Virus record (IMG/VR): IMGVR_UViG_3300044611_002008
Coordinates: 1-64,000 of that record
DNA from: a virus
Length of the DNA: 64,000 nt
Direction: 5' to 3' (one strand)
Positions 28,601-35,464 of the stretch are shown in pieces (the stretch's first letter is position 1; the number at the start of each line of letters is the position of its first letter). A program made the translations under genes and the position numbers. The notes beneath the pieces are model-generated. The model had not been told where the DNA came from. It did no database searches and worked only from the letters and a program-made list of their open reading frames with translations.

Positions 28601-31594
28601 AATGGTTCAAATAAAAGGTTAGACACCGGACTTGGCACAGATTATACTAATAATTCTAGTATATCTTTTGGAGCATTTATTTCTGAGCCTACATCCAAAG
28701 CATTTAGTACCTATCTAGGAGTCGCCCAAAACACTAATGCAGATACGACCGTTTTGTATTATAGAGATGGATTTACTAGAGGGTTGGATGGTGCCACATA
28801 CTATCCAGCTGAACCAACCAACTCTACTCTTTTTGGTTATCATGTTTATTCTAGGACAGCCGGTAATAATTTCTTCCATTCTTGGAACGGAATATCTGGC
28901 TCATCATCCAATTCCGTGTCTGCAGCCAGAGGATCAGACGGATTTGTTATTCACGCTCTAAATAATAACGGAACACTAGCGAATTACGGAGATGGTAGAA
29001 TTTCAATGTATCATATAGGCTTAGGATTAACTTCGGCCGAAACCGTTACTCTTTACAACGCCATCGATGCGTTCAATACGTCTATGGGTCGAACAAGACC
29101 AAGCGCTTCTTTTGCATCAGTTACGAATGAAGATGCGAAGATTTGGGTAGATAATGTATACTATAATGGCGGCACGGTATCTAGTACTACAGCAAATCTT
29201 CTTAATACGTTTTGCAATAGTATAGATTCTGCTGGTCTTAGGGGTAAAATCTATCGATTAAATTTGATGTGCGGAAATAATGTGAATGCAGCGAGTGTTC
29301 CGCTGTACAAAGGAATTGATCGCACTATTCAGTATGGTAGTTTAATTGACGCTAACAATAACTTTACTAGTTCGGATTATGTTGAAACAGGAGTAGGGGC
29401 AGGGTTACGTGGTGATGGATCCACCAAATTTTTGAATACTGGTTTGGCCCCCAATAAACTTCCCGACAATCTCCGAACAGGACATATTGGCATATATATG
29501 ACCAAAAGCAGTCAATCTAATAACAGAAGATTGATAGGCACAACTAACGACTTAAATAATGACAGATTTCAAATAAATCATGCTGTCTTATCTAATACTA
29601 TGTCTGCGGTTTTTAGCGGATCGGGGGGTGGTGGTACAATAATATCTTATAAAAACAATGCTCAAGAACTTTATGTAGTTAATCGCAATGCCAATAATAG
29701 CGCTAGATTTTATACTGGAGGAGTAGGAGGCGTAGTTACAACCACTAATATTAGCGGTCAGTTATCAGACACAAACCCTAATTCTTTTGTTATTTTAGCT
29801 ACAAATAGTAGTGCTGGTGTATCCTCGCACTCTGACGCTACTGTTGCTGGTTATACCATAGGCTTGCCGCTCACAGACTCCGAACACAACGTATTATATC
29901 AAATTATAGAAACATTTAATTTGGGTTTAAATAGAGGTAGATCTAGTACTGGATTTGCGGGAATAGATAATGAAGACGCTAAAATTTGGATAGATACGGT
30001 ATACTCTAAGGGCGGTTCGGCATCGTCTAGCACCGCTAATTTGGTTAATACTTTTTGTAATAGTATAGACGCTGCCGGATTAAGAAATAAATTCTATCGA
30101 GTTAATTTATTTTGCGGAAACGGCTTGGAGTCTTGTTTAACGCCGATATATTGTAGCCAAACAACTTCTGGAATCAGATACGGAGGCGTAGAAGACACAA
30201 ATAATAACTTTGTATCAGCTGACTATAGTGAAAATAGTGGATTAATAGGCAACGCCTCAAATAAGTGGCTAGACACTATGCTGCCACAAAATTTTGCTAC
30301 ATATAGACATTTGGGCGTGGTTATGAATAAGTTACCTTCTGCGCCATACAGAATGATTATGGGCGCAAAAACCAATGCCGCTACGCTCGACTGGACTTCT
30401 GATACCAGACTACAAACAGATGTTGGTACAAATGTAGCAAGTTTTTGGACAGGTAATGCGTCTGGACAACTATCCACAGGTATTAGTATGTTAATGACGG
30501 AAAAAACATTTGTGATTGGTCTTACCGATAGTGATGGGTTGAATAAGCTATATTCGGATACTTTAACCACCAATTCTGTTAACACTATCAGTGCCCCAGA
30601 TACTACTTCTATAGGAATATTTGCTCAAAAAATAGGAGCAACAAGTGTTGGTAGTACTCATACAGACGCTAGATTGTCTTTATATACTATTGGTATAAAT
30701 TTAACAAGTTCAGAAATAGCCACACTAACATCTATTATAGACGCATTTAATGATGGTCTTGCTAGAGGCAAACCAAGCAACACCTTCGCTTCCGTAACAA
30801 ACAATGATGCTAAACTATGGATTAATAGAGTTTATACAAATGGAGGTTCTATATCTTCTAATACTGCTAGCTCTGTAAATAGTTTTTGCAATAGTATTAA
30901 TGCAAATGGTTTGAGAGATAAATTTTATAGATTAAATCTATTTTGTGGAAACAATCTAGTTTCTGCTTTGACTCCGTTATATTTAGGCCCTTCAGCTACT
31001 GTTCTTTATGGATCTCATATTGATATTAATAATAATTTTATAGCTTCCGATTACTCAGAAACTTCTGGATTACAAGGGTCTTTTTCTGGTAATAAGTATT
31101 TGTTGACCAATTTGGCTCAATCGGTTTTAACCACGAATAATCGCCACTTATCTGCTTATGAAACGGTAAAAAATACGCGAGGTTATGGAGCTTTAATAGG
31201 ATCCGATAATGGAGCTAGTAATGTTAGCTCATGGAGTATCAGCGCAAACGGAGAGGCCTCTTCTATGGGATATTATTCAGGGGCTGGGAATGATTATGTT
31301 TGGGGTACTTCTTATACTCCTCCTACTTTTTGGTTAGGTACAGGCTCTTCTACTCAAGGAAGGATTTATAAAAACGGGATATTTGACGTTGACGGTTCGA
31401 CCGTTGTAACCCCCGGAACTCCAGGATCGTCCACAATTGGGATTTTTAACAAAAATTCATCAACACATGGCCCAGGCGTACTAACAAATGCTGCTATAGG
31501 AATGTATTCGGTGGGATTATCTTTTACGGATGCTGAAATTATTAGCTTAAATCAGATATTAAACGCTTTTAATAGTAATATTTTACGGGCTTAA
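22685..31594 (+). CDS. Giant adhesin: LamG/ConA-like units and six copies of a ~280-residue domain
   Basis: 2969 residues, AAGGAT upstream. The first ~120 residues hold three short copies of the start of a LamG-like unit (GCxxWxDxxDxSxxY). Then come five full LamG/concanavalin-like units at about residues 120-380, 380-600, 600-805, 805-1025 and 1030-1275, each with W(R/A)DKSGNxxHAxQ, (F)DGxDD and an ending VExYLxxKWN. From ~1298 to the end are six copies of another domain, starting near residues 1298, 1573, 1873, 2145, 2426 and 2703, each with DAKxWIDxVYxNGG, FCNSIDAAGLR and KFYRLNLFCGN. LamG folds often bind glycans. No enzyme motif or signal peptide. Very probably a fibre made of many beta domains; it could bind a host polysaccharide at several sites. 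Confidence 0.85.
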   Translation: MGNLIPSNNNDDNLDFNPTKLPGCKVWIDATDESTLFTTDYQGSVTVPDNFTPTSVGGCSTWYDSSDASTLYNTSAGPVTAVSSPTEVSGCALWLDAADNTSIYKTNVGPLSPVSAPTDIGGCQFWLDASDPASMFEDTAGLTPSSVGNTVGLWRDKSGNARHVQQATGSKKPIRSTSVFSSGAVHFDGIDDILSNQTASEWGWATGGSMTWIFVGQRGDTPSVSSDYRYWFGNGEPLYQSNINSFGIFVEDQNPHNGRLQFVISQGGAHNKQNVTFDTNSSPDATIWLHTLAYEASTPSVFMRGQGSDRTITTVNTNVATSGVSPNFGLSVGADSHNSYAGSRFGDIRLAEVCAFNRRLTNDEIYRVEKYLADKWNISDVNGTVTNSGDTIGAWRDKSGNGFHATQLNNNQRPSRNINPQNNLQGLQFSNANSTLLTTQISGSLTSSTQDYTVFLVCQRTAVHDGEVILGRRTPGCYASALYYNNPGANSTNIQFYNSGPEIAFPTEVGIPTSVQMICLSRSGSTNYSGWQAGLSSFIDSSMGSGPASSLLSNIGASCNGSSGMTGYIYEILAYNRNLTREERASVEKYLANKWNTTDNHVATTANSKVGYWADKTGNNRHARQDVSSYRPSYSGSINDLPAITFDGADDHFLIGNLSAVFPTFGEVFIVFEPDNTVSYSLYQTKVNYAYFTYDGSSNFGYFTNNKSATFTWDRPRTGTNITSVRSASGTLFVRLNGNHIYSQSGLGHDGGNNHAIGFTYSGGGGVSGVVMKGKIVEVITFNTDIGTENRARVEQYLSKKWGMQTTLHDKSSQPGEKIGYWKNKTDLNFALSQYRIEKQGEIGFINGKRAVSFENNSGFLLAYLANTVPGEELSFFWVCNITKPGVNNQVVFRFGNYSGYTQIAKFDDRIEYGGTNGITINNPPQTKNLPIIESVIKSNGTIWNSTNVYRNGILLPKNNLGVDGNLSTGSNDVLIIAGYSSDANFLGTGGMIIGEFICYNRAVSDQERKLVEKYLHDKWNINKLTTSISKPTDISRCSMWLDANDPKTLFVDTAASTNVSADGQTIAYWADKVSGQDVIQATVSARPTYRTNMQNGRPMLYFDGGDDLLSQVNRPYAAPCTLFVVCRIDSHSGDVSGIVTHGDSTGGLNGPGFCYIGSTAAGACLVFLDGAGAGTTSSSNTNSSMLGLPRVITGVYNQSNTSNSLIYVNGNLEENFTGTGVTLNAAANRVQIGARTGGGQTARRMIGYVAECIRYDRVLTDNERAMVENYLSEKWGLGSYSSPNSIGSSIVRHNIKVSNKDAQNWVDRVFQNGGSVSERTADRVNSLCNRIDAAGIRKKFYRVNLFCGNDLAACLTPLYLGPDNNTFYGSRTDTNNGFVGPNYDEKNGLISTAQGNHLLTGVSFDAIGASDFGHMAFYQTQYNIDTNEYAGGNRVVMGGGSISIAFFDTTDGHYLGSNYGPFVPTRSSYFGGLFVSNRSSATNFKSYEQGSTVSQNSLNMLYQTPQTSQIGIFTNGSVGASGFTYISGYLKGYSFGHSMSDAEVSTYSSIMEDFQTSLGRGLPIRPSAQFASVTNSEAKSWIDAVYTNNGTVSISTALAVNNFCNSIDAAGLRNKFYRLNLFCGNTINSCLVPLYRAPARLGPRYGNQNDINIPISYGYYVNSDDFNYIENQGLLGNTQEIAGNSNISRRYLDTGLITGSISQLNNDMHYAIYSKDLTSGGYAMGAYDGASTGFSLQIGLAGYNVGAFANARLNQTNTSTTAIYPTRKGLYVGNYSNYILNLYEGRANVVGQRDLTFANALNPTTVSTVSIFAENRVGNGIALFNYLDRLQGYSIGTSLTSADVQNYYDIMQTFQAALSRAQQTTLSSTFDSITNADARDWLTRVYENGGTVSLSTATAVQNFCNTIDSAGLRSRFFRLNLFCGDNLNAATVPLYRGQGVSSTQHGFLIDINTNFTSSDYNQSGSFAGIKGNGSNKRLDTGLGTDYTNNSSISFGAFISEPTSKAFSTYLGVAQNTNADTTVLYYRDGFTRGLDGATYYPAEPTNSTLFGYHVYSRTAGNNFFHSWNGISGSSSNSVSAARGSDGFVIHALNNNGTLANYGDGRISMYHIGLGLTSAETVTLYNAIDAFNTSMGRTRPSASFASVTNEDAKIWVDNVYYNGGTVSSTTANLLNTFCNSIDSAGLRGKIYRLNLMCGNNVNAASVPLYKGIDRTIQYGSLIDANNNFTSSDYVETGVGAGLRGDGSTKFLNTGLAPNKLPDNLRTGHIGIYMTKSSQSNNRRLIGTTNDLNNDRFQINHAVLSNTMSAVFSGSGGGGTIISYKNNAQELYVVNRNANNSARFYTGGVGGVVTTTNISGQLSDTNPNSFVILATNSSAGVSSHSDATVAGYTIGLPLTDSEHNVLYQIIETFNLGLNRGRSSTGFAGIDNEDAKIWIDTVYSKGGSASSSTANLVNTFCNSIDAAGLRNKFYRVNLFCGNGLESCLTPIYCSQTTSGIRYGGVEDTNNNFVSADYSENSGLIGNASNKWLDTMLPQNFATYRHLGVVMNKLPSAPYRMIMGAKTNAATLDWTSDTRLQTDVGTNVASFWTGNASGQLSTGISMLMTEKTFVIGLTDSDGLNKLYSDTLTTNSVNTISAPDTTSIGIFAQKIGATSVGSTHTDARLSLYTIGINLTSSEIATLTSIIDAFNDGLARGKPSNTFASVTNNDAKLWINRVYTNGGSISSNTASSVNSFCNSINANGLRDKFYRLNLFCGNNLVSALTPLYLGPSATVLYGSHIDINNNFIASDYSETSGLQGSFSGNKYLLTNLAQSVLTTNNRHLSAYETVKNTRGYGALIGSDNGASNVSSWSISANGEASSMGYYSGAGNDYVWGTSYTPPTFWLGTGSSTQGRIYKNGIFDVDGSTVVTPGTPGSSTIGIFNKNSSTHGPGVLTNAAIGMYSVGLSFTDAEIISLNQILNAFNSNILRA
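22741..23060 (+). repeat. Three short tandem copies of LamG-unit start
   Basis: About 100-base period. Each copy codes for a GCxxW(L/I/Y)D(A/S)xDxS(T/S)(L/I)(F/Y) segment and a short linker, but the rest of the unit is absent; the fourth copy at 23041 leads into a full unit. Confidence 0.75.
26577..31590 (+). repeat. Six tandem copies of a ~280-codon domain
   Basis: Copies begin near 26577, 27404, 28303, 29120, 29962 and 30794 (spacing 817-899 bases). The first ~65 residues of each are the best conserved part, with two Cys (FCNSID and LFCGN); the rest is a divergent beta-rich region ending in GLxLTxxExxxLYxIIxxFNxxLxR. Confidence 0.85.
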
Positions 31595-31655
31595 TGGGTC
31601 AATGAGGTTTGTTTTTTATGGTATCTATCCTTTCATGACCAGGAATTATGATAAA

Positions 31656-31671
31656 GGTGTAAATAAATAAA
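31656..31671 (+). promoter_or_regulatory. GGTGTA motif, candidate promoter
   Basis: GGTGTAAATAAATAAA, core ending 31 bases before ATG 31692, in the 97-base gap after the giant adhesin gene. The remainder of the gap holds a T-run (31610-31617) without a convincing stem before it. Confidence 0.4.
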
Positions 31672-31691
31672 TATTACAAGAGATTATCAAT

Positions 31692-33395
31692 ATGACCATA
31701 TCTAGAAAAAACGCTAATTTAGGACAGTCTATTAATGCTTCTGGCATTAGTGATACTATTTATATAGCTAATAATAATGTTGGTATAAATGTTAGCAATC
31801 CATTATATCAATTAGATGTGGCTGGTACTGGTAATTTTAGTCAGGGTATTTTTGTTAATGGCACGGGCGTTAGTATTGGTGGTCATTCACATAATATTTC
31901 CGATATTAATAATTTACAGTCTACACTAAATAATATATCCACTATTCAAGGTACTCAGGGCGTTCAGGGAATTATTGGTACACAAGGAATACAGGGTTTA
32001 TTTGGTATTCAGGGGTTTATTGGTAGTCAAGGTACCACGGGTAGCACGGGAGGTCAAGGTGTTCAAGGCATTACGGGTAGTCAAGGCGTTCAAGGAATAA
32101 CTGGTAGTCAAGGAACTACGGGCAACACTGGCAGTCAGGGAATAACTGGCTTACAAGGAACCACAGGTAGTCAGGGAGTAACCGGTAGTCAAGGCACTAC
32201 TGGTAGTCAGGGCTTAACAGGAAGTCAAGGAATTGATGGCGTTCAAGGTTTGACCGGTAGTCAGGGCTTAACGGGCAGTCAAGGCACCATGGGTAGCCAA
32301 GGAATCACAGGCAGTCAAGGCTTAACGGGCAATCAAGGTATTCAAGGCCTAACAGGCAGTCAAGGTTTGACTGGTAGTCAAGGCTTAACGGGTTCGCAAG
32401 GCGTTCAAGGTTTGACGGGTAGTCAAGGCACCACGGGTAGCGCTGGCAGTCAAGGAGTTCAAGGTATTACGGGTAGTCAAGGCACCACGGGTAGCGCTGG
32501 CAGTCAAGGAGTTCAAGGTATCACGGGCAGCCAAGGTATTCAAGGTATTACGGGTAGTCAAGGTACTACTGGTAGTCAGGGCTTAACGGGCAGCCAGGGT
32601 ATTGCTGGAAGTCAAGGTATCACGGGCAGTCAAGGCTTAACCGGTAGTCAAGGTACCACCGGAAGTCAAGGAGCCTCCGGTAGCGCGGGAGGTCAAGGTG
32701 TTCAAGGTATCACGGGCAGTCAAGGCGTTACGGGTAGTCAGGGGATAACAGGCCCGCAGGGTACCATTGGAGCAACCGGTCCTGTAGGTCAAGGTTTTTC
32801 AGATGGTAATAAAGGAGATATTACGATAAGCAATGGCGGAGCTACTTTGAGTATTAATACCGACTCTGTTACAACAGTAGATATTGCTAACGGGGCTATT
32901 ACCACATCAAAACTAGATACTAATATTACCATCGATTGTGGCGTGATCCTACCTCCCAATACTCCCACAATAACCAGTACTCCTACTCAGACGCCCACAT
33001 TGACTCCCACTCCAACAGCCAGTTCGGTATTATCAGCCTCTTTACAAAAAGCTTCAACTGGAGTATTTGATTCGGCTACAGGTTCTGGTACATCTTCTAG
33101 CCCATTAACATGGAATGGGTTGGTTGAAAATAATGGCACATATTTAATGTTCACATGTCTTGCTACAGGAACATTAAACCTAACAACGACAGTACGCAGT
33201 GGTTGTGGCGATTTTGGGTGCGATGTAATACAGGTCACGAAAAACAATCTATTGGCTTGGGAGATACCCTTAACAAACGGAGCCACGCTGTCTAGATCTA
33301 CGACATTTTCTGTAGCTACTAATGATATAATCAGATTATATATCTTAAATGAATGGGGAGCGAGAGTACAATCTTTTTCGGCTAATATACAATGA
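31692..33395 (+). CDS. Collagen-like fibre protein
   Basis: 567 residues. Residues ~1-85 are the attachment module shared with the 19974 gene, here with the common fibre motif NPLYQLDVAGTGNFS and HSHNISDINNLQ. Residues ~87-366 form a nearly unbroken run of about 93 Gly-X-X triplets, mostly [12 protein letters not shown] and GVQ, with almost no Pro. A short region follows with TLSINTDSVTTVDIANGAIT, then a Pro/Thr-rich linker (~415-440), and a C-terminal beta domain (~445-567) with two or three Cys (SGCGDFGCD). Collagen-like stalks that carry a binding head are common in phage fibres. The DNA repeats are nearly identical, so length variation by recombination is likely. The stop overlaps the next start (ATGA). 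Confidence 0.85.
   Translation: MTISRKNANLGQSINASGISDTIYIANNNVGINVSNPLYQLDVAGTGNFSQGIFVNGTGVSIGGHSHNISDINNLQSTLNNISTIQGTQGVQGIIGTQGIQGLFGIQGFIGSQGTTGSTGGQGVQGITGSQGVQGITGSQGTTGNTGSQGITGLQGTTGSQGVTGSQGTTGSQGLTGSQGIDGVQGLTGSQGLTGSQGTMGSQGITGSQGLTGNQGIQGLTGSQGLTGSQGLTGSQGVQGLTGSQGTTGSAGSQGVQGITGSQGTTGSAGSQGVQGITGSQGIQGITGSQGTTGSQGLTGSQGIAGSQGITGSQGLTGSQGTTGSQGASGSAGGQGVQGITGSQGVTGSQGITGPQGTIGATGPVGQGFSDGNKGDITISNGGATLSINTDSVTTVDIANGAITTSKLDTNITIDCGVILPPNTPTITSTPTQTPTLTPTPTASSVLSASLQKASTGVFDSATGSGTSSSPLTWNGLVENNGTYLMFTCLATGTLNLTTTVRSGCGDFGCDVIQVTKNNLLAWEIPLTNGATLSRSTTFSVATNDIIRLYILNEWGARVQSFSANIQ
31950..32795 (+). repeat. Collagen-like coding repeats (Gly-X-X)
   Basis: Built from 9-base and 27/54-base units. 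A 54-base unit beginning ACGGGTAGTCAAGG occurs twice in tandem at 32415 and 32469. A 45-base stretch at 32520-32564 is identical to 34175-34219 in the second collagen-like gene. Confidence 0.9.
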
Positions 33396-33838
33396 ATTTT
33401 AAATTAAATAACATCAATATTACAGAACTATTAAGTAATAAACATATAAATTATGTTAATACGCCAGGTTTTAATTTTGATAAATTATTTGATAGGCCAT
33501 CAGACTTGTTGGATTATGAAAACAAAACCGGCTATTTTCAAAAAATATTTTTAGAAGAGCACATGGAAATTTTAGGGTACAGATGCAAAAATCTCATATT
33601 TTATCCACCACGCGGCGGTATGGGGTGGCATACTAACGGTCCAAAATCTGGCAAAAGAATATATATATCATGGTCAGAAAGTGGTGATAGTGGTATGAAT
33701 TGGTACGATATTGAAAAAGATAATATTCTAATAGATAGAGATGAGATTGGTTTTAATATTAGAATATTTAATATCCCCCAGTGGCACTGTGTTTGGTCAA
33801 AATGTAATAGATTTTCTATCGGATTTGATATAGGCTAA
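33392..33838 (+). CDS. 2OG-Fe(II) oxygenase-like small protein
   Basis: 148 residues; its ATG overlaps the stop of the collagen-like gene. The second half matches a pattern common in phage oxygenase-like proteins: YPPRGGMGWHTNGPKSGKR (residues 71-89), RIYISWSESG, a turn with EIGFNIRIF, and WHCVWSKCNRFSIGFD at the end. His80, His132 and Arg140 are placed as metal and 2-oxoglutarate ligands would be, but the usual Asp of the HxD motif is Asn82 here, so catalysis is not certain. Members of this fold hydroxylate proteins, sugars or bases. Coupling to a collagen-like gene makes hydroxylation of the fibre an attractive but untested idea. Confidence 0.6.
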   Translation: MNFKLNNINITELLSNKHINYVNTPGFNFDKLFDRPSDLLDYENKTGYFQKIFLEEHMEILGYRCKNLIFYPPRGGMGWHTNGPKSGKRIYISWSESGDSGMNWYDIEKDNILIDRDEIGFNIRIFNIPQWHCVWSKCNRFSIGFDIG

Positions 33839-33877
33839 GAATATACTGATAAAAAAGTTTTTATAGAGGTTGTTATA

Positions 33878-34510
33878 ATGCCAACAATTCAAAACAAACG
33901 AGGAACAGCCGCTACTTTGGCTTCTGTTAATCCTATACTTGCGGCCGGCGAAATTGTTTTTGAAATAGATACACAGAGGTTTAAAGTAGGAGACGGTGTT
34001 ACTGCTTGGAACACGTTAGTCTATGTAAATACCGCAGGTCCGTCCGGTAGTCAGGGCGTTCAAGGTATCACGGGCAGTCAAGGTACCGCCGGTAGCACGG
34101 GTAGTCAGGGTGTTCAAGGAATAACTGGTAGTCAAGGCACCTCCGGTAGTACGGGAAGTCAAGGCGTTCAAGGCATCACGGGCAGCCAAGGTATTCAAGG
34201 TATTACGGGTAGTCAAGGTTTAACCGGCAGTCAAGGAATAGACGGCAGTCAGGGCTTAACGGGCAGTCAAGGAATTCAAGGCCTAACCGGCAGTCAAGGA
34301 ATTCAAGGCCTAACCGGCAGTCAAGGTTTAACCGGCAGTCAAGGTATCACGGGCAGTCAAGGAGTCCAAGGCTTAACCGGCAGTCAAGGAATAGACGGCG
34401 TTCAAGGTTTGACCGGCAGTCAAGGTTTGACCGGCAGTCAAGGCATTCAAGGCATTCAAGGAACCAATGCCACTAAAAACTCTTACTATATAGGTACAAT
34501 TTTTAACTAG
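33878..34510 (+). CDS. Short collagen-like fibre with Mtd-type N-terminal domain
   Basis: 210 residues with AGAGG upstream. Residues ~1-52 are the attachment module ([40 protein letters not shown] - shown in part) found also at 9084 and 15551. Residues ~54-197 are about 48 Gly-X-X triplets of the same GSQ-rich, Pro-poor type as in the 31692 gene. A short end ([14 protein letters not shown]) closes it; there is no C-terminal head domain, so the protein is either a stalk joined to another chain or a recombined remnant. Shared 45-base DNA identity with 31692 shows recent exchange between the two genes. Confidence 0.82.
   Translation: MPTIQNKRGTAATLASVNPILAAGEIVFEIDTQRFKVGDGVTAWNTLVYVNTAGPSGSQGVQGITGSQGTAGSTGSQGVQGITGSQGTSGSTGSQGVQGITGSQGIQGITGSQGLTGSQGIDGSQGLTGSQGIQGLTGSQGIQGLTGSQGLTGSQGITGSQGVQGLTGSQGIDGVQGLTGSQGLTGSQGIQGIQGTNATKNSYYIGTIFN
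34036..34473 (+). repeat. Collagen-like coding repeats, second gene
   Basis: Includes a tandem 27-base duplication at 34264-34290 and 34291-34317 (GSQGIQGLT) and the 45-base block shared with 32520-32564. Confidence 0.9.
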
Positions 34511-34521
34511 GAAACTAATAA

Positions 34522-35106
34522 ATGATTGATAATAATTTAATTTTAAAATACTATGGACAGCCTCCTTATTACAGAAATAAATTAACCGGGCTAATTGAGA
34601 CGCTTCCTAATAGAATTAGATTACCTGACGGGTCAACAAGAACGGATCCATCACAATGGTCAAATGATCCCGAAATATTAGAGCTGTCCGGCTTTATGAT
34701 CACGGAGATTACTCAAGAAGATATTAATTTAAAAATGCCCAGCCTTGAAGAAGCCAAACAACAAAAATTAGAAGCTCTTGACGAGGTTTGGAAAGAAAAA
34801 ATCAAATCGGGATGGGCTACTCCTTATGGTTGGAGCCTCGGTTTAGATATTTCTGATGTTACATTGCTTATGGGAGCATTCTTATTGCTCAAAGAAGCTT
34901 CGGCTCTGGGATTGCAGAACTCAACCACGATCATAGATATTGAAGGAGTTAGCCACGAATTGAATATTCAGGACTTGACTTCTTTGATGCTAGCCTATGG
35001 ACAAGCAAGATCTCAACTAAGCCAAGAAGATTCATTGTTAAGACTTCAAATAAAATCATCAACCACTATAGAGGAACTGGAGGGAATAAATTATGGTAAC
35101 GCCTAA
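34522..35106 (+). CDS. Tail fibre assembly-like protein (DUF4376 type)
   Basis: 194 residues, AGGAA upstream. The N-terminal ~65 residues (KYYGQPPYYRNKLTGLIE, RLPDGSTRTDPSQWS) look like the short beta part of fibre assembly proteins. Residues ~75-175 are helical, with EEAKQQKLEALDEVWKEKI, a hydrophobic core region and LTSLMLAYGQARSQL; this is the layout of DUF4376 proteins, which occur next to fibre genes. It likely helps folding or attachment of the collagen-like fibre just before it. The end overlaps the next gene by 14 bases. Confidence 0.62.
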   Translation: MIDNNLILKYYGQPPYYRNKLTGLIETLPNRIRLPDGSTRTDPSQWSNDPEILELSGFMITEITQEDINLKMPSLEEAKQQKLEALDEVWKEKIKSGWATPYGWSLGLDISDVTLLMGAFLLLKEASALGLQNSTTIIDIEGVSHELNIQDLTSLMLAYGQARSQLSQEDSLLRLQIKSSTTIEELEGINYGNA

Positions 35107-35464
35107 TCTCATGTCGCCAACGACCGTTAATGGAAAAACAACATATTTAACGCTCGCAAACACAACAGAAACCAATCTTTTAGTTAATGCAGCTAACTCC
35201 GATGCTGCTATAAAAATAGTATCTATTTATGCAGCGAATATTGACGGAGTGGTTTCGGTCGATTGTACTTTGAGGATATACAATTCCGCCACGGCTGGAA
35301 CGGGTTTTCCAATCGTCAATACCGTTACTGTTCCAGCGGATGCTACCGTTGTTTTAGTAGGCAGAGACGCTCCAATTTGGCTTGAAGAAGACAGAAGGCT
35401 CACAGTTCAGGCTAGTGCGGGTGGAGATCTGACAATTGTGTGCTCTTATGAAGAGGTGCGTTGA
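35093..35464 (+). CDS. Small beta-rich virion protein
   Basis: 123 residues; ATG with GGAGGG nine bases upstream, inside the end of the previous gene. All-beta pattern with Val and Thr (IKIVSIYAANIDGVVSVDCT, NTVTVPADATVVLVGRD, RRLTVQASAGGDLTIVCSY). Same size and general layout as the product at 20298, so probably a paralogue. Could be a small decoration or fibre collar protein. The next gene starts at its stop. No enzyme motif. Confidence 0.68.
   Translation: MVTPNLMSPTTVNGKTTYLTLANTTETNLLVNAANSDAAIKIVSIYAANIDGVVSVDCTLRIYNSATAGTGFPIVNTVTVPADATVVLVGRDAPIWLEEDRRLTVQASAGGDLTIVCSYEEVR

Noticed and set aside
31597-31650. Terminator after the giant adhesin gene
   Set aside because: GGTC and GACC arms are far apart with a bulge, and the T-run lies in the loop instead of after a stem.
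31950-32795. CRISPR-like regular repeats
   Set aside because: The repeats are in frame, code for Gly-X-X triplets throughout and have no unique spacers.
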